In this document: one piece after another, positions 1-6,130 of the stretch
Numbering within the stretch: the stretch's first letter is position 1
Layout: every line of letters begins with the position of its first letter
DNA from: JAICJJ01 sp039809985
GTDB lineage: Bacteria > Chloroflexota > Chloroflexia > Thermomicrobiales > UBA6265
DNA length: 11,672 nt
Direction: 5' to 3'
Assembly (NCBI GenBank): GCA_039809985.1
Contig: JBDHWC010000077.1
Coordinates: 1 to 11,672, forward strand
Made by a program: the position numbers and the translations under genes
Notes under the pieces: model-generated
Seen by the model: the letters and a program-made list of their open reading frames with translations, nothing else
Database searches by the model: none
What the model was told of the DNA's origin: nothing

Positions 1-44
1 GCCCGAACAAGGGCAAGCCGGGGCACGTCTGCCGGACGGCGTAG
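1..44 (+). CDS. Possible 3' end of an upstream gene (partial)
   Basis: One frame is open from the left edge to a TAG at 42-44 and reads PNKGKPGHVCRTA. A strong GC hairpin follows 17 bases later, as expected after the end of a gene. Thirteen codons are too few to name a family. The Lys/Gly/Pro-rich tail would suit a secreted or low-complexity protein. The open frame could be chance; the terminator is the main support. Confidence 0.3.
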   Translation, partial: PNKGKPGHVCRTA

Positions 45-61
45 GCCGGGCGGCCGGGCCG

Positions 62-95
62 CGGGGGCGGGGGTCGGCAACGGCTCCCGCCCCCG
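62..95 (+). terminator. GC-rich terminator-like hairpin
   Basis: Bases 62-71 (CGGGGGCGGG) pair perfectly with 86-95 (CCCGCCCCCG) across a 14-base loop. There is no T tract after it, as is usual for the hairpins in this window. It probably ends the transcript of the gene whose tail may lie at 1-44. Confidence 0.5.
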
Positions 96-202
96 TGGCG
101 TCAGGGATCAACCGGGCGGGGGCTTGGCTCGGTCCGCTCCCCTGGGCGCGCCAGTTTGGGCACCAATGGGGTCCGGCGAGGCAAGTGCCCCCGAGGGTCG
201 GT

Positions 203-226
203 CCGGGTCGCGGAAGAGCGACCCGG
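203..226. other. Perfect 9-bp stem-loop in the upstream region
   Basis: CCGGGTCGC at 203-211 pairs with GCGACCCGG at 218-226 around a GGAAGA loop. It lies upstream of the -10 candidate, so it may be a terminator for readthrough, a protein-binding site or part of a small RNA. Its function cannot be told from the sequence. Confidence 0.35.
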
Positions 227-366
227 CAAGGGGCGACCGGTTGCGGGGCGCTCGCGCGTTTGAGGGGCGAACGGGCGATCGACCTTCGCTCGCGACGGCA
301 CCGGGCTGGCAGGCGGAACCGGGACTGTCGCCTTCCCGCGAGGGCGAACGGCCCGACGATGGAGTC

Positions 367-375
367 TGGTACACT
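367..375 (+). promoter_or_regulatory. Extended -10 promoter candidate
   Basis: TGGTACACT matches the TGn plus TAnnnT pattern of an extended -10 of the main sigma factor. No good -35 lies 16-18 bases upstream. It is the best promoter-like string before the secreted-protein pair and resembles the TGGTATGAT before the hydrolase gene at 3576-4466. Transcription would start near 382. Confidence 0.35.
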
Positions 376-663
376 GGGGATTGTCTCCGCAGCACGGCCC
401 CGTTGCGATCCGCTCAGCCGATCCAGGGCCCGCGTGGTCGAGGAAGCCGGACGAGTCGGGGAAGCGACAGGGGTCCGGGCAGGGCGAGCGACTGGGAAGC
501 CGGCGCGCTCGCGGTTGCCGCGGATGTCCGAGCCTCTTGGGGAAGGGGTTCGTCTGGTCGGGCAAGGACGACAACGTCGTCGGCGCGGCCACACGGTTGA
601 CCGATGGGCGGGCGCATCTCGCGGCAACGTCGCCCGCGCGCCCGTCGGGAGAGGGGAACGGGG

Positions 664-1212
664 ATGCAGCGCATGAGCCGTGTGGCGCGCGTGCGCGCGC
701 AGGTGGTGGGGGCGACGACCGTCGCCACGCTGGTCTGCTTCGCCGGACTCGGCGTCGCCACCGCGCAGGACGCCAACACGTCGGCCTCCAGCGGCGGCGT
801 GGCCAACAACGACGGCAGGCCGTCGGTCACCACCGGCGACATCATCACCGGCCAGAACACGGGCCACGTGGTGTCGACCGGGAACACCGCCAACGGCGAC
901 GTCAGCATCGTCATCGGCGACATGACCAGCTCGACGGAGCAGACGATCTTCGCCACCACCGGACCGCAGGTCGGCGACGCCGCGGGCGGCAACGGCGGGA
1001 TGGCCGGGCCGGGCCTCGGCGGGCCGCCGGACAAGGTCATCGTCCACTCCAACCCGAAGAGCAGCAGCCGCAGCAACAGCACCGCCACCGGCGGCGCGGG
1101 CGGGGCCGGCGGCGACGGCGGCAACGCGAGCGGCGGCAACGGCGGCGACGGCGGCACCGGCACGAGCGACGGCGGCACGACTGACGGCGGCGGCACGGGT
1201 TCGGGAGCCTAG
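664..1212 (+). CDS. Exported glycine-rich protein, paralog 1
   Basis: Predicted secreted protein of 182 residues; I do not recognise a named family. Residues 1-35 look like a signal peptide: a basic start, a hydrophobic core (GATTVATLVCFAGLG) and probable cleavage after ATAQ. Residues 36-128 are rich in Thr, Asn, Gly and Val with short alternating patterns (TGDIITGQNTG, GDVSIVIGD) that could form beta-strands. Residues 129-141 are a Ser/Lys/Arg linker (SNPKSSSRSNSTA). The rest is almost entirely Gly with Ala, Asp, Asn and Thr. There is no sortase motif, membrane anchor or catalytic motif. The ATG at 664 is chosen because GGGAGAGGGGA stands just upstream and the signal peptide then begins properly; an in-frame ATG at 604 would add 20 Arg-rich residues. 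The next gene is a clear paralog, 109 bases downstream. A surface, matrix or fibre-forming role is only a guess. Confidence 0.75.
   Translation: MQRMSRVARVRAQVVGATTVATLVCFAGLGVATAQDANTSASSGGVANNDGRPSVTTGDIITGQNTGHVVSTGNTANGDVSIVIGDMTSSTEQTIFATTGPQVGDAAGGNGGMAGPGLGGPPDKVIVHSNPKSSSRSNSTATGGAGGAGGDGGNASGGNGGDGGTGTSDGGTTDGGGTGSGA
1048..1165 (+). repeat. Direct repeat, copy 1 (Gly-rich module)
   Basis: About 118 bases that encode SNPKSSSRSNST plus the first part of the Gly tail are repeated at 1742-1859, offset by 694 bases, without gaps and with few mismatches. It marks the duplicated module of the two paralogs and is a possible recombination site between them. Confidence 0.8.
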
Positions 1213-1321
1213 GGCCGTGGCCGGGCAGCGCGCGGCGCAGCAGCAGGGGAGGCCCGATCCGCGGCCGACGTGGACCACCATGACGGCGCGGAACCACGGG
1301 GCGACGGGGAGGAACGAGGGG

Positions 1322-1903
1322 ATGGGCGACCAGATCGACCGCGACGGGCTGGACCGGCCCGCGCGACGGCTGACGCGTCGGCCGACCGGCTGGGGCCGGG
1401 CCGGGCTCGCGCTCGGCGTGGTGCTGGCCCTCGGGCTCGCGGCCCCTGTCGCGGCGGACAACGACAACAGCACCAACAGCACCAATGTCGGCAACGGCGG
1501 CACCGCCGTCTCGGACACGGGCGGCACCGTCAACATCGGCCAGATCCACACCGGCACGAACGAGGGCAACTCGATCGACATCGGCGACGTGGCCGGCGCT
1601 TCCGACATCAACGGCGGCGAGATCACGATCCCGACCAACATCAACGTCAGCGTCAACATCCAGTCGCCGGTCTCCTCGGCGAACGGCGGCGACGCTAACG
1701 CCGCCCCGGCCGCGGGCAGCAACCCGACGGTCGTGGTCCGCTCCAACCCGAAGAGCAAGAGCCGCAGCAACAGCACGGCCACCGGCGGCGCGGGCGGCGC
1801 GGGCGGCAACGGCGGCAACGCGAGCGGCGGCAACGGGGGCGACGGCGGCACGGGCACCGGCGGGAGCGGGGGCACGGGCGGCAGCGGCGGCACCGGCGGC
1901 TAG
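1322..1903 (+). CDS. Exported glycine-rich protein, paralog 2
   Basis: Predicted secreted protein of 193 residues with the same plan as its upstream neighbour. There is a basic N-terminus, a hydrophobic stretch (residues 27-44), probable cleavage after APVAA, and then an Asn/Thr/Gly-rich part. The motif GQIHTGTNEGNSIDIGD parallels GDIITGQNTG...IVIGD of the neighbour. Residues 141-153 (SNPKSKSRSNSTA) and the following Gly-rich run align without gaps to residues 129-167 of the neighbour, at both DNA and protein level. The tail ends in GGSGG/GGTGG repeats. The ATG at 1322 is preferred over an in-frame start at 1217 because of the GGGGAGGAACGAGGGG leader and a sensible signal-peptide length. The two genes are probably co-transcribed and end at the hairpin at 1935-1969. 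Duplication followed by divergence of the N-terminal part is the simplest history. Function unknown. Confidence 0.75.
   Translation: MGDQIDRDGLDRPARRLTRRPTGWGRAGLALGVVLALGLAAPVAADNDNSTNSTNVGNGGTAVSDTGGTVNIGQIHTGTNEGNSIDIGDVAGASDINGGEITIPTNINVSVNIQSPVSSANGGDANAAPAAGSNPTVVVRSNPKSKSRSNSTATGGAGGAGGNGGNASGGNGGDGGTGTGGSGGTGGSGGTGG
1742..1859 (+). repeat. Direct repeat, copy 2 (Gly-rich module)
   Basis: Second copy of the module at 1048-1165. Differences are mostly single substitutions, for example AGCAAGAGC against AGCAGCAGC, so the 3' halves of the two genes are far more alike than their 5' halves. Confidence 0.8.
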
Positions 1904-1934
1904 CCCACAGACTCAAGCCATCGCACGGAACCGA

Positions 1935-1969
1935 CGACCGGGGGAGGGCCGCAAGCCCTCCCCCGGTCG
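1935..1969 (+). terminator. 15-bp terminator hairpin, also a repeat-array element
   Basis: Bases 1935-1949 (CGACCGGGGGAGGGC) pair perfectly with 1955-1969 around a CGCAA loop, 31 bases after the second secreted-protein gene. This suits a transcription terminator, though no T tract follows. The core GGGGGAGGGCC...GCCCTCCCCC recurs at 2305-2327 and 2415-2438, so the terminator belongs to the downstream repeat family. Confidence 0.65.
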
Positions 1970-2265
1970 ATTGCCCCTCTCTGCCGCCGCCTGACACGGG
2001 GAGGCGTCCGTTGGCGAGCGGCCGCGCGGCGGTCATCGCGGTTCCGGGGACGGCCACGCCTTTCCCGATCAAGATGCTCCCCCTCTGCCGCCGTCTGACA
2101 GGGGTGGGCGTCTGGGCGGAAGCGGTTCGTGCGCCTCACGGCCGGGGCCGCCGGGACCGCAGCCCCCTCTCGCGCCGCCGCGGCTGACAGGGGCGGGCAT
2201 CTGGTCGATCGCGGCAGCCGCACCTCGCGGCTGGACGCGTCGGGACCGCCTTCACCCCCGAACCT

Positions 2266-2289
2266 CCTCTCCCGCGGCGGCGGGAGAGG
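2266..2289. repeat. Perfect inverted repeat at the head-to-head junction
   Basis: CCTCTCCCGC (2266-2275) and GCGGGAGAGG (2280-2289) form a 10-bp stem with a GGCG loop. Repeat copies to the left are in reverse orientation and those to the right in forward orientation, so this palindrome is the symmetry point of the array. Confidence 0.6.
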
Positions 2290-2304
2290 GGGAGAAGATG
2301 AATC

Positions 2305-2327
2305 GGGGGAGGGCCAGGCCCTCCCCC
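2305..2327. repeat. Near-perfect 11-bp palindrome of the repeat unit
   Basis: GGGGGAGGGCC is followed after a single A by its exact reverse complement GGCCCTCCCCC. The same element appears at 1938-1966 and, with one extra G, at 2415-2438. It is the most conserved part of the repeat unit. Confidence 0.65.
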
Positions 2328-2945
2328 GGACCGCCCAATTGTCGCGGCGCGGCCGCTTCCCGACGGAAACCTCCCCTTGTCAGGCCGCGGCGGGGGAGAG
2401 GGAGCAGATGAGTCGGGGGAGGGGCCTAGCCCTCCCCCGAACCCCCGGCTTGCCGCGGCGCGGCTGCCTTCCAGCCGCTTTCCTACGAACACCTACCCCT
2501 GCTAGGCCGCCGCGGGAGCGAAGGGTCACTCAGCGAGGGAGATCCGAGCCCTTCCCCGGCCCCCGGGTTGCCGCGGCGCGGCGGCTCTCCGGTGGAACCC
2601 CCTCTTCAGGTCGTGCCAGAAGAGCGCAGCCGTGGGTCCGCTGCTTCCCAGCGTAAGCCTCCTCTGCTCAGCCCGCGGCGGTGGGCGAGGGGGAGACATG
2701 GGCTCGTGCCAATGAGCGAACGAACGCCCTGTTCACGCGCGGGGAGGCTCCAGGGCCGCCCCGTCATCCTGCCAGTCGACGGGCCAAGGCCACCCACGCG
2801 TCTCGGCACCGCCCGCTCCAACGGACCCCGCCGACATGGGACGCAAGCCCTCCCCCGGACCGCCGGCTTGCCGCTGCGCGGCCGCTTTCGATCGGATGCC
2901 TGTCCCAGTCAGCCGTCGCCACGGGAGAGGGGGCTGAGAGGCTCA

Positions 2946-3510
2946 CAACCTGACCGTTTGAGATGCCGGCGGCGACGGGACCGGCACCGGCTTCCCGTCG
3001 GGCCGGAACGGAACCGACGGGGCAGTCCCTGCCCCGTACCGCCGGCTCGCCGGGCCCCCGCGCGGGCATCCGCCGGCCCCCCGGGCCGGGCGGGGGCGGC
3101 CGGAAGGGGCGGCCGGCCGGAGCGGGTGCTCAGGCCCCGGGGACCAAGGCATCCGTCTCGGGGCCGGCAAACGGTCATGGTGTGAAGGACTGGGAGTAGA
3201 GGCGGTCCAGGCGGGGCCCGCCGCGGAACATGGACATCCCTCTCGATCTGAAGCCCACCGTGGGGTTGCTTGGGCGTCAGAACACACGGGCTGCTCGGCG
3301 TGCGGCGTGATGCCGTGCCCCGGGTCCCACGCCAGCGCGTCCGCGTTCCGTGGCGTCGGACGCCGGGGCCGCGTGACGGGCGTGTCGCTGGCGGGCGGGC
3401 GATGGGGCATCGGCGGTTGGCTCGCATCGACCGGGGAGGGGAGCCGGGCACCGGTCGTGGGGGGCGTTGGCACCGCGGGCGAAACTGTCGTGAGGGATGC
3501 TGAATGGCAG
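2946..3510. other. Gene-free, extremely GC-rich stretch
   Basis: Between the last clear repeat copy and the hydrolase terminator I see no supported gene. A weak echo of the repeat (CCGTACCGCCGGCTCGCC) lies at 3034-3051. From about 3050 to 3150 the sequence is nearly all G and C. A less GC-rich island at about 3180-3300 contains a 20-codon minus-strand frame (3175-3237) described under findings. Longer open frames are Arg-rich and lack any recognisable domain. Confidence 0.5.
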
Positions 3511-3542
3511 CGGGGCCGACGGCGACATCGCCGTCGGCCCCG
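3511..3542 (-). terminator. Terminator hairpin after the alpha/beta hydrolase gene
   Basis: Bases 3511-3525 (CGGGGCCGACGGCGA) pair perfectly with 3528-3542, giving a 15-bp stem with a nominal 2-base loop. It lies 33 bases beyond the stop codon of the minus-strand hydrolase gene. There is no T tract. Confidence 0.65.
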
Positions 3543-3575
3543 GCGGGCCGGTGGGTTCGGCGGCACGGCCGGGGT

Positions 3576-4466
3576 TCAGCCGGCGAGGTAGTCGAGCACG
3601 ATCTCGTTGAACTCGGCGGGCTGCTCGAACATGGCGAAGTGGCCGGTGTCGGGCATCAGGTCGAGGGAGGCGCTCGGGACCAGGCAGGCCATCAGCTTGG
3701 TCTGGTTGAGGTCGATCGCCTCTTCCTTCATGCCGTCGAGGAAGAGGATCGGGGTGGTGATCTTGCGCAGCTGGTCCTCGGTGTAGTTCGGCTCGGTGGC
3801 CCACATGTTCGAGATGTTGGCGAGGAACTCGTCCCACCGCTCCGGCTGCGGCGCGATCTTCTGGTAGTCGGCGGCGGCAGCCTCGATGTAGGCGTTGAAG
3901 TAGGCGTTCGTGCCGACGTCGAGGCGGACGCCGCTCGGGTCGTAGTTCGCGCCGTAGGCGACGACCCGGTTCAGTCGGTCGGGGTGCTTGATCGCCAGCT
4001 CGAGACCGATGATGCCGCCGTCGCTCCAGCCGACGATGTCGGTCTTCTCGATCTTGAGCAGGTCCATCAGGCCGAGGACGTCCTTGGCCATCACCGCGTA
4101 GGAGATCGGGGTGGCGTCGAACGAGGAGCGGCCGTGGCCGCGGCTGTCCATGACGACGACTTGGTAGTGCTCGGCGAGGGCCGGGATCTGGTTGACGAAG
4201 TAGTCGCCGTTGCCGAGGCCCCCGTGCAGGAGGAAGACGGGGTCCCCCTCGCCGTAGACCTCGTAGTAGATGTCGACGCCGTTGATCTTGGCGGTGGTCC
4301 CCTTGCCGAGGTCGGCGTCCTTCGGCAGCAGGTCCTGCGGCGGCGCGACCGCGGCGGCGGCCGGGGTCGCCTCCTGGGCGGCGGCGAAGCGGCGGCCGAG
4401 GCCGGTGACGACGGCCGGGGTGGTGACGGCCATCGCCAAGGCGCAACGACGGGTGGTCGGGCTCAT
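3576..4466 (-). CDS. Exported alpha/beta hydrolase
   Basis: Alpha/beta-hydrolase fold protein of 296 residues, probably exported. The N-terminus (MSPTTRRCALAMAV...FAAAQ) looks like a Sec or Tat signal, followed by a Pro/Ala linker to about residue 55. The fold signatures are clear: the oxyanion-hole HGG at 81-83, DSRGHGRS at 107-114, the nucleophile elbow GWSDG with Ser148, the acid in LFLDG (Asp244), and the catalytic His276 in DTGHFAMFEQP. All three triad residues are present, so it should be active. The substrate is unknown; esterase, lactonase or C-C hydrolase activities all occur in this family. The ATG at 4466 has GAGGAG eight or nine bases upstream; the in-frame ATG at 4502 would add 12 residues that spoil the signal peptide. 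Hairpins on both sides make it a single-gene transcript, separate from the nirK cluster behind it. Confidence 0.88.
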   Translation of the reverse strand: MSPTTRRCALAMAVTTPAVVTGLGRRFAAAQEATPAAAAVAPPQDLLPKDADLGKGTTAKINGVDIYYEVYGEGDPVFLLHGGLGNGDYFVNQIPALAEHYQVVVMDSRGHGRSSFDATPISYAVMAKDVLGLMDLLKIEKTDIVGWSDGGIIGLELAIKHPDRLNRVVAYGANYDPSGVRLDVGTNAYFNAYIEAAAADYQKIAPQPERWDEFLANISNMWATEPNYTEDQLRKITTPILFLDGMKEEAIDLNQTKLMACLVPSASLDLMPDTGHFAMFEQPAEFNEIVLDYLAG

Positions 4467-4522
4467 CGGGCACTCTCCTCGCAGGCGGCGCGCCCCGCGC
4501 ACCGAGCGGCGGGACGGCCCGG

Positions 4523-4531
4523 ATCATACCA
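4523..4531 (-). promoter_or_regulatory. Extended -10 promoter candidate for the hydrolase
   Basis: On the minus strand the sequence reads TGGTATGAT, a TGn extended -10 with five of six TATAAT matches. It stands about 57 bases before the hydrolase ATG and just after the terminator of the upstream operon, which is where a promoter is expected. No -35 match was found at 16-18 bases. Confidence 0.5.
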
Positions 4532-4544
4532 ACCGGGTCGGCGA

Positions 4545-4592
4545 CGACGGGAAGGGGCCGGGCGGTTGCGGCCGCCCGGCCCCTTCCTGTCG
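4545..4592 (-). terminator. Strong terminator hairpin at the end of the nirK cluster
   Basis: The arms 4545-4565 and 4572-4592 form a stem of about 21 pairs with one G-T pair and a TTGCGG loop. The inner 16 pairs (GGAAGGGGCCGGGCGG) are perfect. It starts 13 bases past the stop of the 12-helix membrane protein gene and so closes the minus-strand cluster. Confidence 0.75.
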
Positions 4593-4605
4593 TGGCGTGG
4601 TTCGC

Positions 4606-5847
4606 TCAGGTCGCCATCTTCGGCGGCCGGCCGGAGGGGACGACGGCGATGTTCGCGCCGGAGCGCGGGGCGAAGAAGGTGCCGCCCAGCACGGCCGCGA
4701 GCATGACGAAGCCGAGGGCGACGAGGCCGAAGCCGAGCGTGACGACGCCGTCGGGGCCGTCGCCGAGCATCCGCCAGCCGGTGCCGACCGCGGCGACGAC
4801 CACGCCGGTGGCGAGGACCGCGACTTGGGCGAAGGCCAGCCGCGGCCAGCGCAGCGGGTTGCCGGCGAAGCGCGGCACGAGGAAGGTCGACGCGCCGGAG
4901 ACCAGCAGCGCGGCCCAGCCGAAGAGGTTGAGCGCGACGTGGGCCACCTGCAGTTGCGCCCCGAGCGACGGCACGAGGGCGAACCATCCTCCGAGGACGA
5001 CCCCGACCGCCAGCAGCGTGGAGGCGGCGGCGAAGGCCCAGCGGGTCGGCCCGGGGAGCGTCGGCACCATCGTCGCGGTGTTGGCGATGAAGAGAAGCAC
5101 CGCCGCCGCCTGCACCGGGCCGGCGATGGCGAAGAGGAGGCTCTGCCCGCTGGCCAGTGCGACGACCATCACCGGCAGGCCGACGGCCCAGAGCCAGAAG
5201 TGCCAGCGGATCGGGGCGACCCAGCGCCACGCGGTGCCGGTCCAGCGGCTGAGGACGTGGTAGCTGATGCCGGAGGCGGTGCCGAAGACGTAGCCGAGCA
5301 GGAGGGCGTGGGCCCAGACGAGCTCCCAGCGGCCGACCGGAGGCCGCCAGAACGCGGTCAGGACGCCGACGGCGAGGCCGACGAGCAGCCAGATGCCGGC
5401 GATCCGGGTGAAGGGGCGGGCGACGGCGTCGACCCGCGCCTGCATGGGGTCGGAGGGCGGGGCCATGGCGGGCCCGATCGGCTGCTTGAAGAGGCGCTTG
5501 GTGTTGACGACGGCGGTGACGCCGCCGGCGAGCGCGAGCAGGCTGCCGAGGACGACGAGCGGGTCGAGCCCGGTCAGCCGGCCGAGCCAGATCGCCCAGC
5601 CGCCGCTGGCGACGAGCAGGACCTTGGCCCGCAGCGCGGGGAGGGACGGCCACATCCGGCGGGCGAAGACCGGCACGACGCGGATGGTGACCGAGAAGAT
5701 CATCGGGATCAGGCCGGAGATGACGGCGAGGGCGATGGCCGCCTGCCACCACGCCGGGCGCAGCGGGACGAGCGCGGCGGTGACGGCCGCCACCGCGAGG
5801 GCGGTGACGGCCGAGAGCATCGTCGCCGGCACGAGCTGGCGACCCAT
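4606..5847 (-). CDS. 12-helix NnrS / heme-copper-oxidase-like membrane protein
   Basis: Integral membrane protein of 413 residues, about twelve hydrophobic segments over nearly the whole length. Only four histidines occur (180, 197, 216, 303), all in or beside helices. Three motifs resemble NnrS-type proteins: RVVPVFARR (56-64), WAHALLLGY...RWTG (178-204) and VAHVALNLFG...RFAGNP (301-331). NnrS is a heme- and copper-containing membrane protein linked to nitric-oxide stress. The motif order differs from typical NnrS, so I name it only NnrS-like; a divergent heme-copper-oxidase subunit I relative is the alternative. The ATG at 5847 is preferred because GGAGG ends seven bases before it. An in-frame ATG at 5853 overlaps the stop of the DUF542 gene (ATGA) but leaves only one base after GGAGG. 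Last gene of the nirK cluster, translationally coupled to DUF542. Confidence 0.75.
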   Translation of the reverse strand: MGRQLVPATMLSAVTALAVAAVTAALVPLRPAWWQAAIALAVISGLIPMIFSVTIRVVPVFARRMWPSLPALRAKVLLVASGGWAIWLGRLTGLDPLVVLGSLLALAGGVTAVVNTKRLFKQPIGPAMAPPSDPMQARVDAVARPFTRIAGIWLLVGLAVGVLTAFWRPPVGRWELVWAHALLLGYVFGTASGISYHVLSRWTGTAWRWVAPIRWHFWLWAVGLPVMVVALASGQSLLFAIAGPVQAAAVLLFIANTATMVPTLPGPTRWAFAAASTLLAVGVVLGGWFALVPSLGAQLQVAHVALNLFGWAALLVSGASTFLVPRFAGNPLRWPRLAFAQVAVLATGVVVAAVGTGWRMLGDGPDGVVTLGFGLVALGFVMLAAVLGGTFFAPRSGANIAVVPSGRPPKMAT

Positions 5848-5849
5848 GG

Positions 5850-6089
5850 TCATGCCTCCCGCGAGGCGTCGCGGACGACGGCGGCGACGGCGTCGAGGGT
5901 CGGCTGGCGCGGGAAGCCGTGCAGGTCGAGCGCCTCGCCGAGGGGGTGGCCGCCGCCGCAGCAGAGGTCGATGCCGAGCGGGCCGAGCACCGTCAGGGTG
6001 TCGGGGTAGGCGGCGACGAGGTCGCGGATCAGCCAGTCGGCCAGCGGGGCGGTGGCGGTGCCGACGGTGGCGGTGTCGTGCGTGGACAT
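5850..6089 (-). CDS. Stand-alone DUF542 (ScdA_N) protein
   Basis: Small cytoplasmic protein of 79 residues consisting of little more than the DUF542/ScdA N-terminal domain. The hallmark is GIDLCCGGGHPL at residues 39-50, with Cys43, Cys44 and His48; the preceding segment LIRDLVAAYPDTLTVLGPLG is typical for the domain. In RIC/ScdA/YtfE proteins this domain precedes a di-iron hemerythrin domain that repairs iron-sulfur clusters damaged by NO. Here the hemerythrin part is absent. A longer reading frame extends upstream to 6497, but that part is Arg/Pro-rich and lies over the neighbouring gene. The ATG at 6089 has AAAGGA nine bases upstream and gives exactly the domain. Its place between two membrane proteins of the nirK cluster supports a role in NO tolerance or delivery of metal or cluster; this is an inference. 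Confidence 0.85.
   Translation of the reverse strand: MSTHDTATVGTATAPLADWLIRDLVAAYPDTLTVLGPLGIDLCCGGGHPLGEALDLHGFPRQPTLDAVAAVVRDASREA
5855..5859 (-). promoter_or_regulatory. Ribosome binding site deciding the start of the 12-helix protein
   Basis: GGAGG on the minus strand stands 7 bases before the ATG at 5847 and only 1 base before the ATG at 5853. The spacing favours 5847. The site lies within the last codons of the DUF542 gene, so the two genes are probably translationally coupled. Confidence 0.55.
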
Positions 6090-6130
6090 GGTGCTTGGTC
6101 CTTTCCTTTCCGAACCGAAACGTTCCGACG

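Larger units (their letters stand above)
96..663. other. Gene-free stretch upstream of the secreted-protein pair
   Basis: No credible gene is seen in these 568 bases. The open frames that cross it encode Arg/Gly/Pro-rich strings with no domain, and they overlap on both strands. It contains a perfect hairpin at 203-226 (9-bp arms, GGAAGA loop), a weaker one near 328-347, and an extended -10 promoter candidate at 367-375. If that promoter is used, the first secreted-protein gene has a leader of about 280 bases. Confidence 0.6.
1970..2945. repeat. Array of degenerate ~110-bp intergenic repeats in both orientations
   Basis: Forward copies carry, in order: a GGGGGAGGGCC hairpin, CCGCCGGCTTGCCGCGGCGCGG, a gCcGCTTnCC-type spacer, CCTCCCCTTGTCAGGCCGCGGCGGG, and GAGAGGGAGCAGATGAGT. 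The anchor TTG(C/T)CGCGGCGCGG occurs at 2339, 2450, 2568 and, slightly altered, 2868. A partial copy lies at about 2637-2704. The reverse complement of the second half is seen three times upstream, with the anchor CTGACA at 1991, 2095 and 2184. Reverse and forward copies meet head to head at the hairpin 2266-2289. Open frames here are Arg/Pro-rich on both strands and show no protein family, so I read the stretch as non-coding. It could be a decayed miniature mobile element, a REP-like family or an RNA element. Confidence 0.65.

Noticed and set aside
95..676. Long plus-strand open frame upstream of the first secreted-protein gene
   Set aside because: It is Arg/Gly-rich, has no domain, runs past the real start at 664 in another frame, and competes with equally long frames on the other strand; high GC makes such frames common.
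414..1196. Minus-strand Pro-rich frame over the first secreted-protein gene
   Set aside because: It is the antisense shadow of GGC repeats; no ribosome site or family.
1935..2945. CRISPR array
   Set aside because: Repeats are degenerate, in both orientations and unevenly spaced, without unique spacers of constant length or cas genes.
2129..3566. Several overlapping open frames on both strands in the repeat array and after it
   Set aside because: They consist of translated repeat units rich in Arg, Pro and Gly. Copies differ by lengths not divisible by three (111, 118 and 300 bases), so the reading frame is not kept.
3504..4706. 400-codon plus-strand frame opposite the alpha/beta hydrolase
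   Set aside because: The minus strand has a full catalytic triad and family motifs; the plus-strand product is Asp/Val/Gly-rich antisense noise.
6112..6125. GAAC-N6-GTTC dyad before the DUF542 gene as an operator
   Set aside because: Arms of only four bases and no match to a known NO-responsive site; too weak to annotate.
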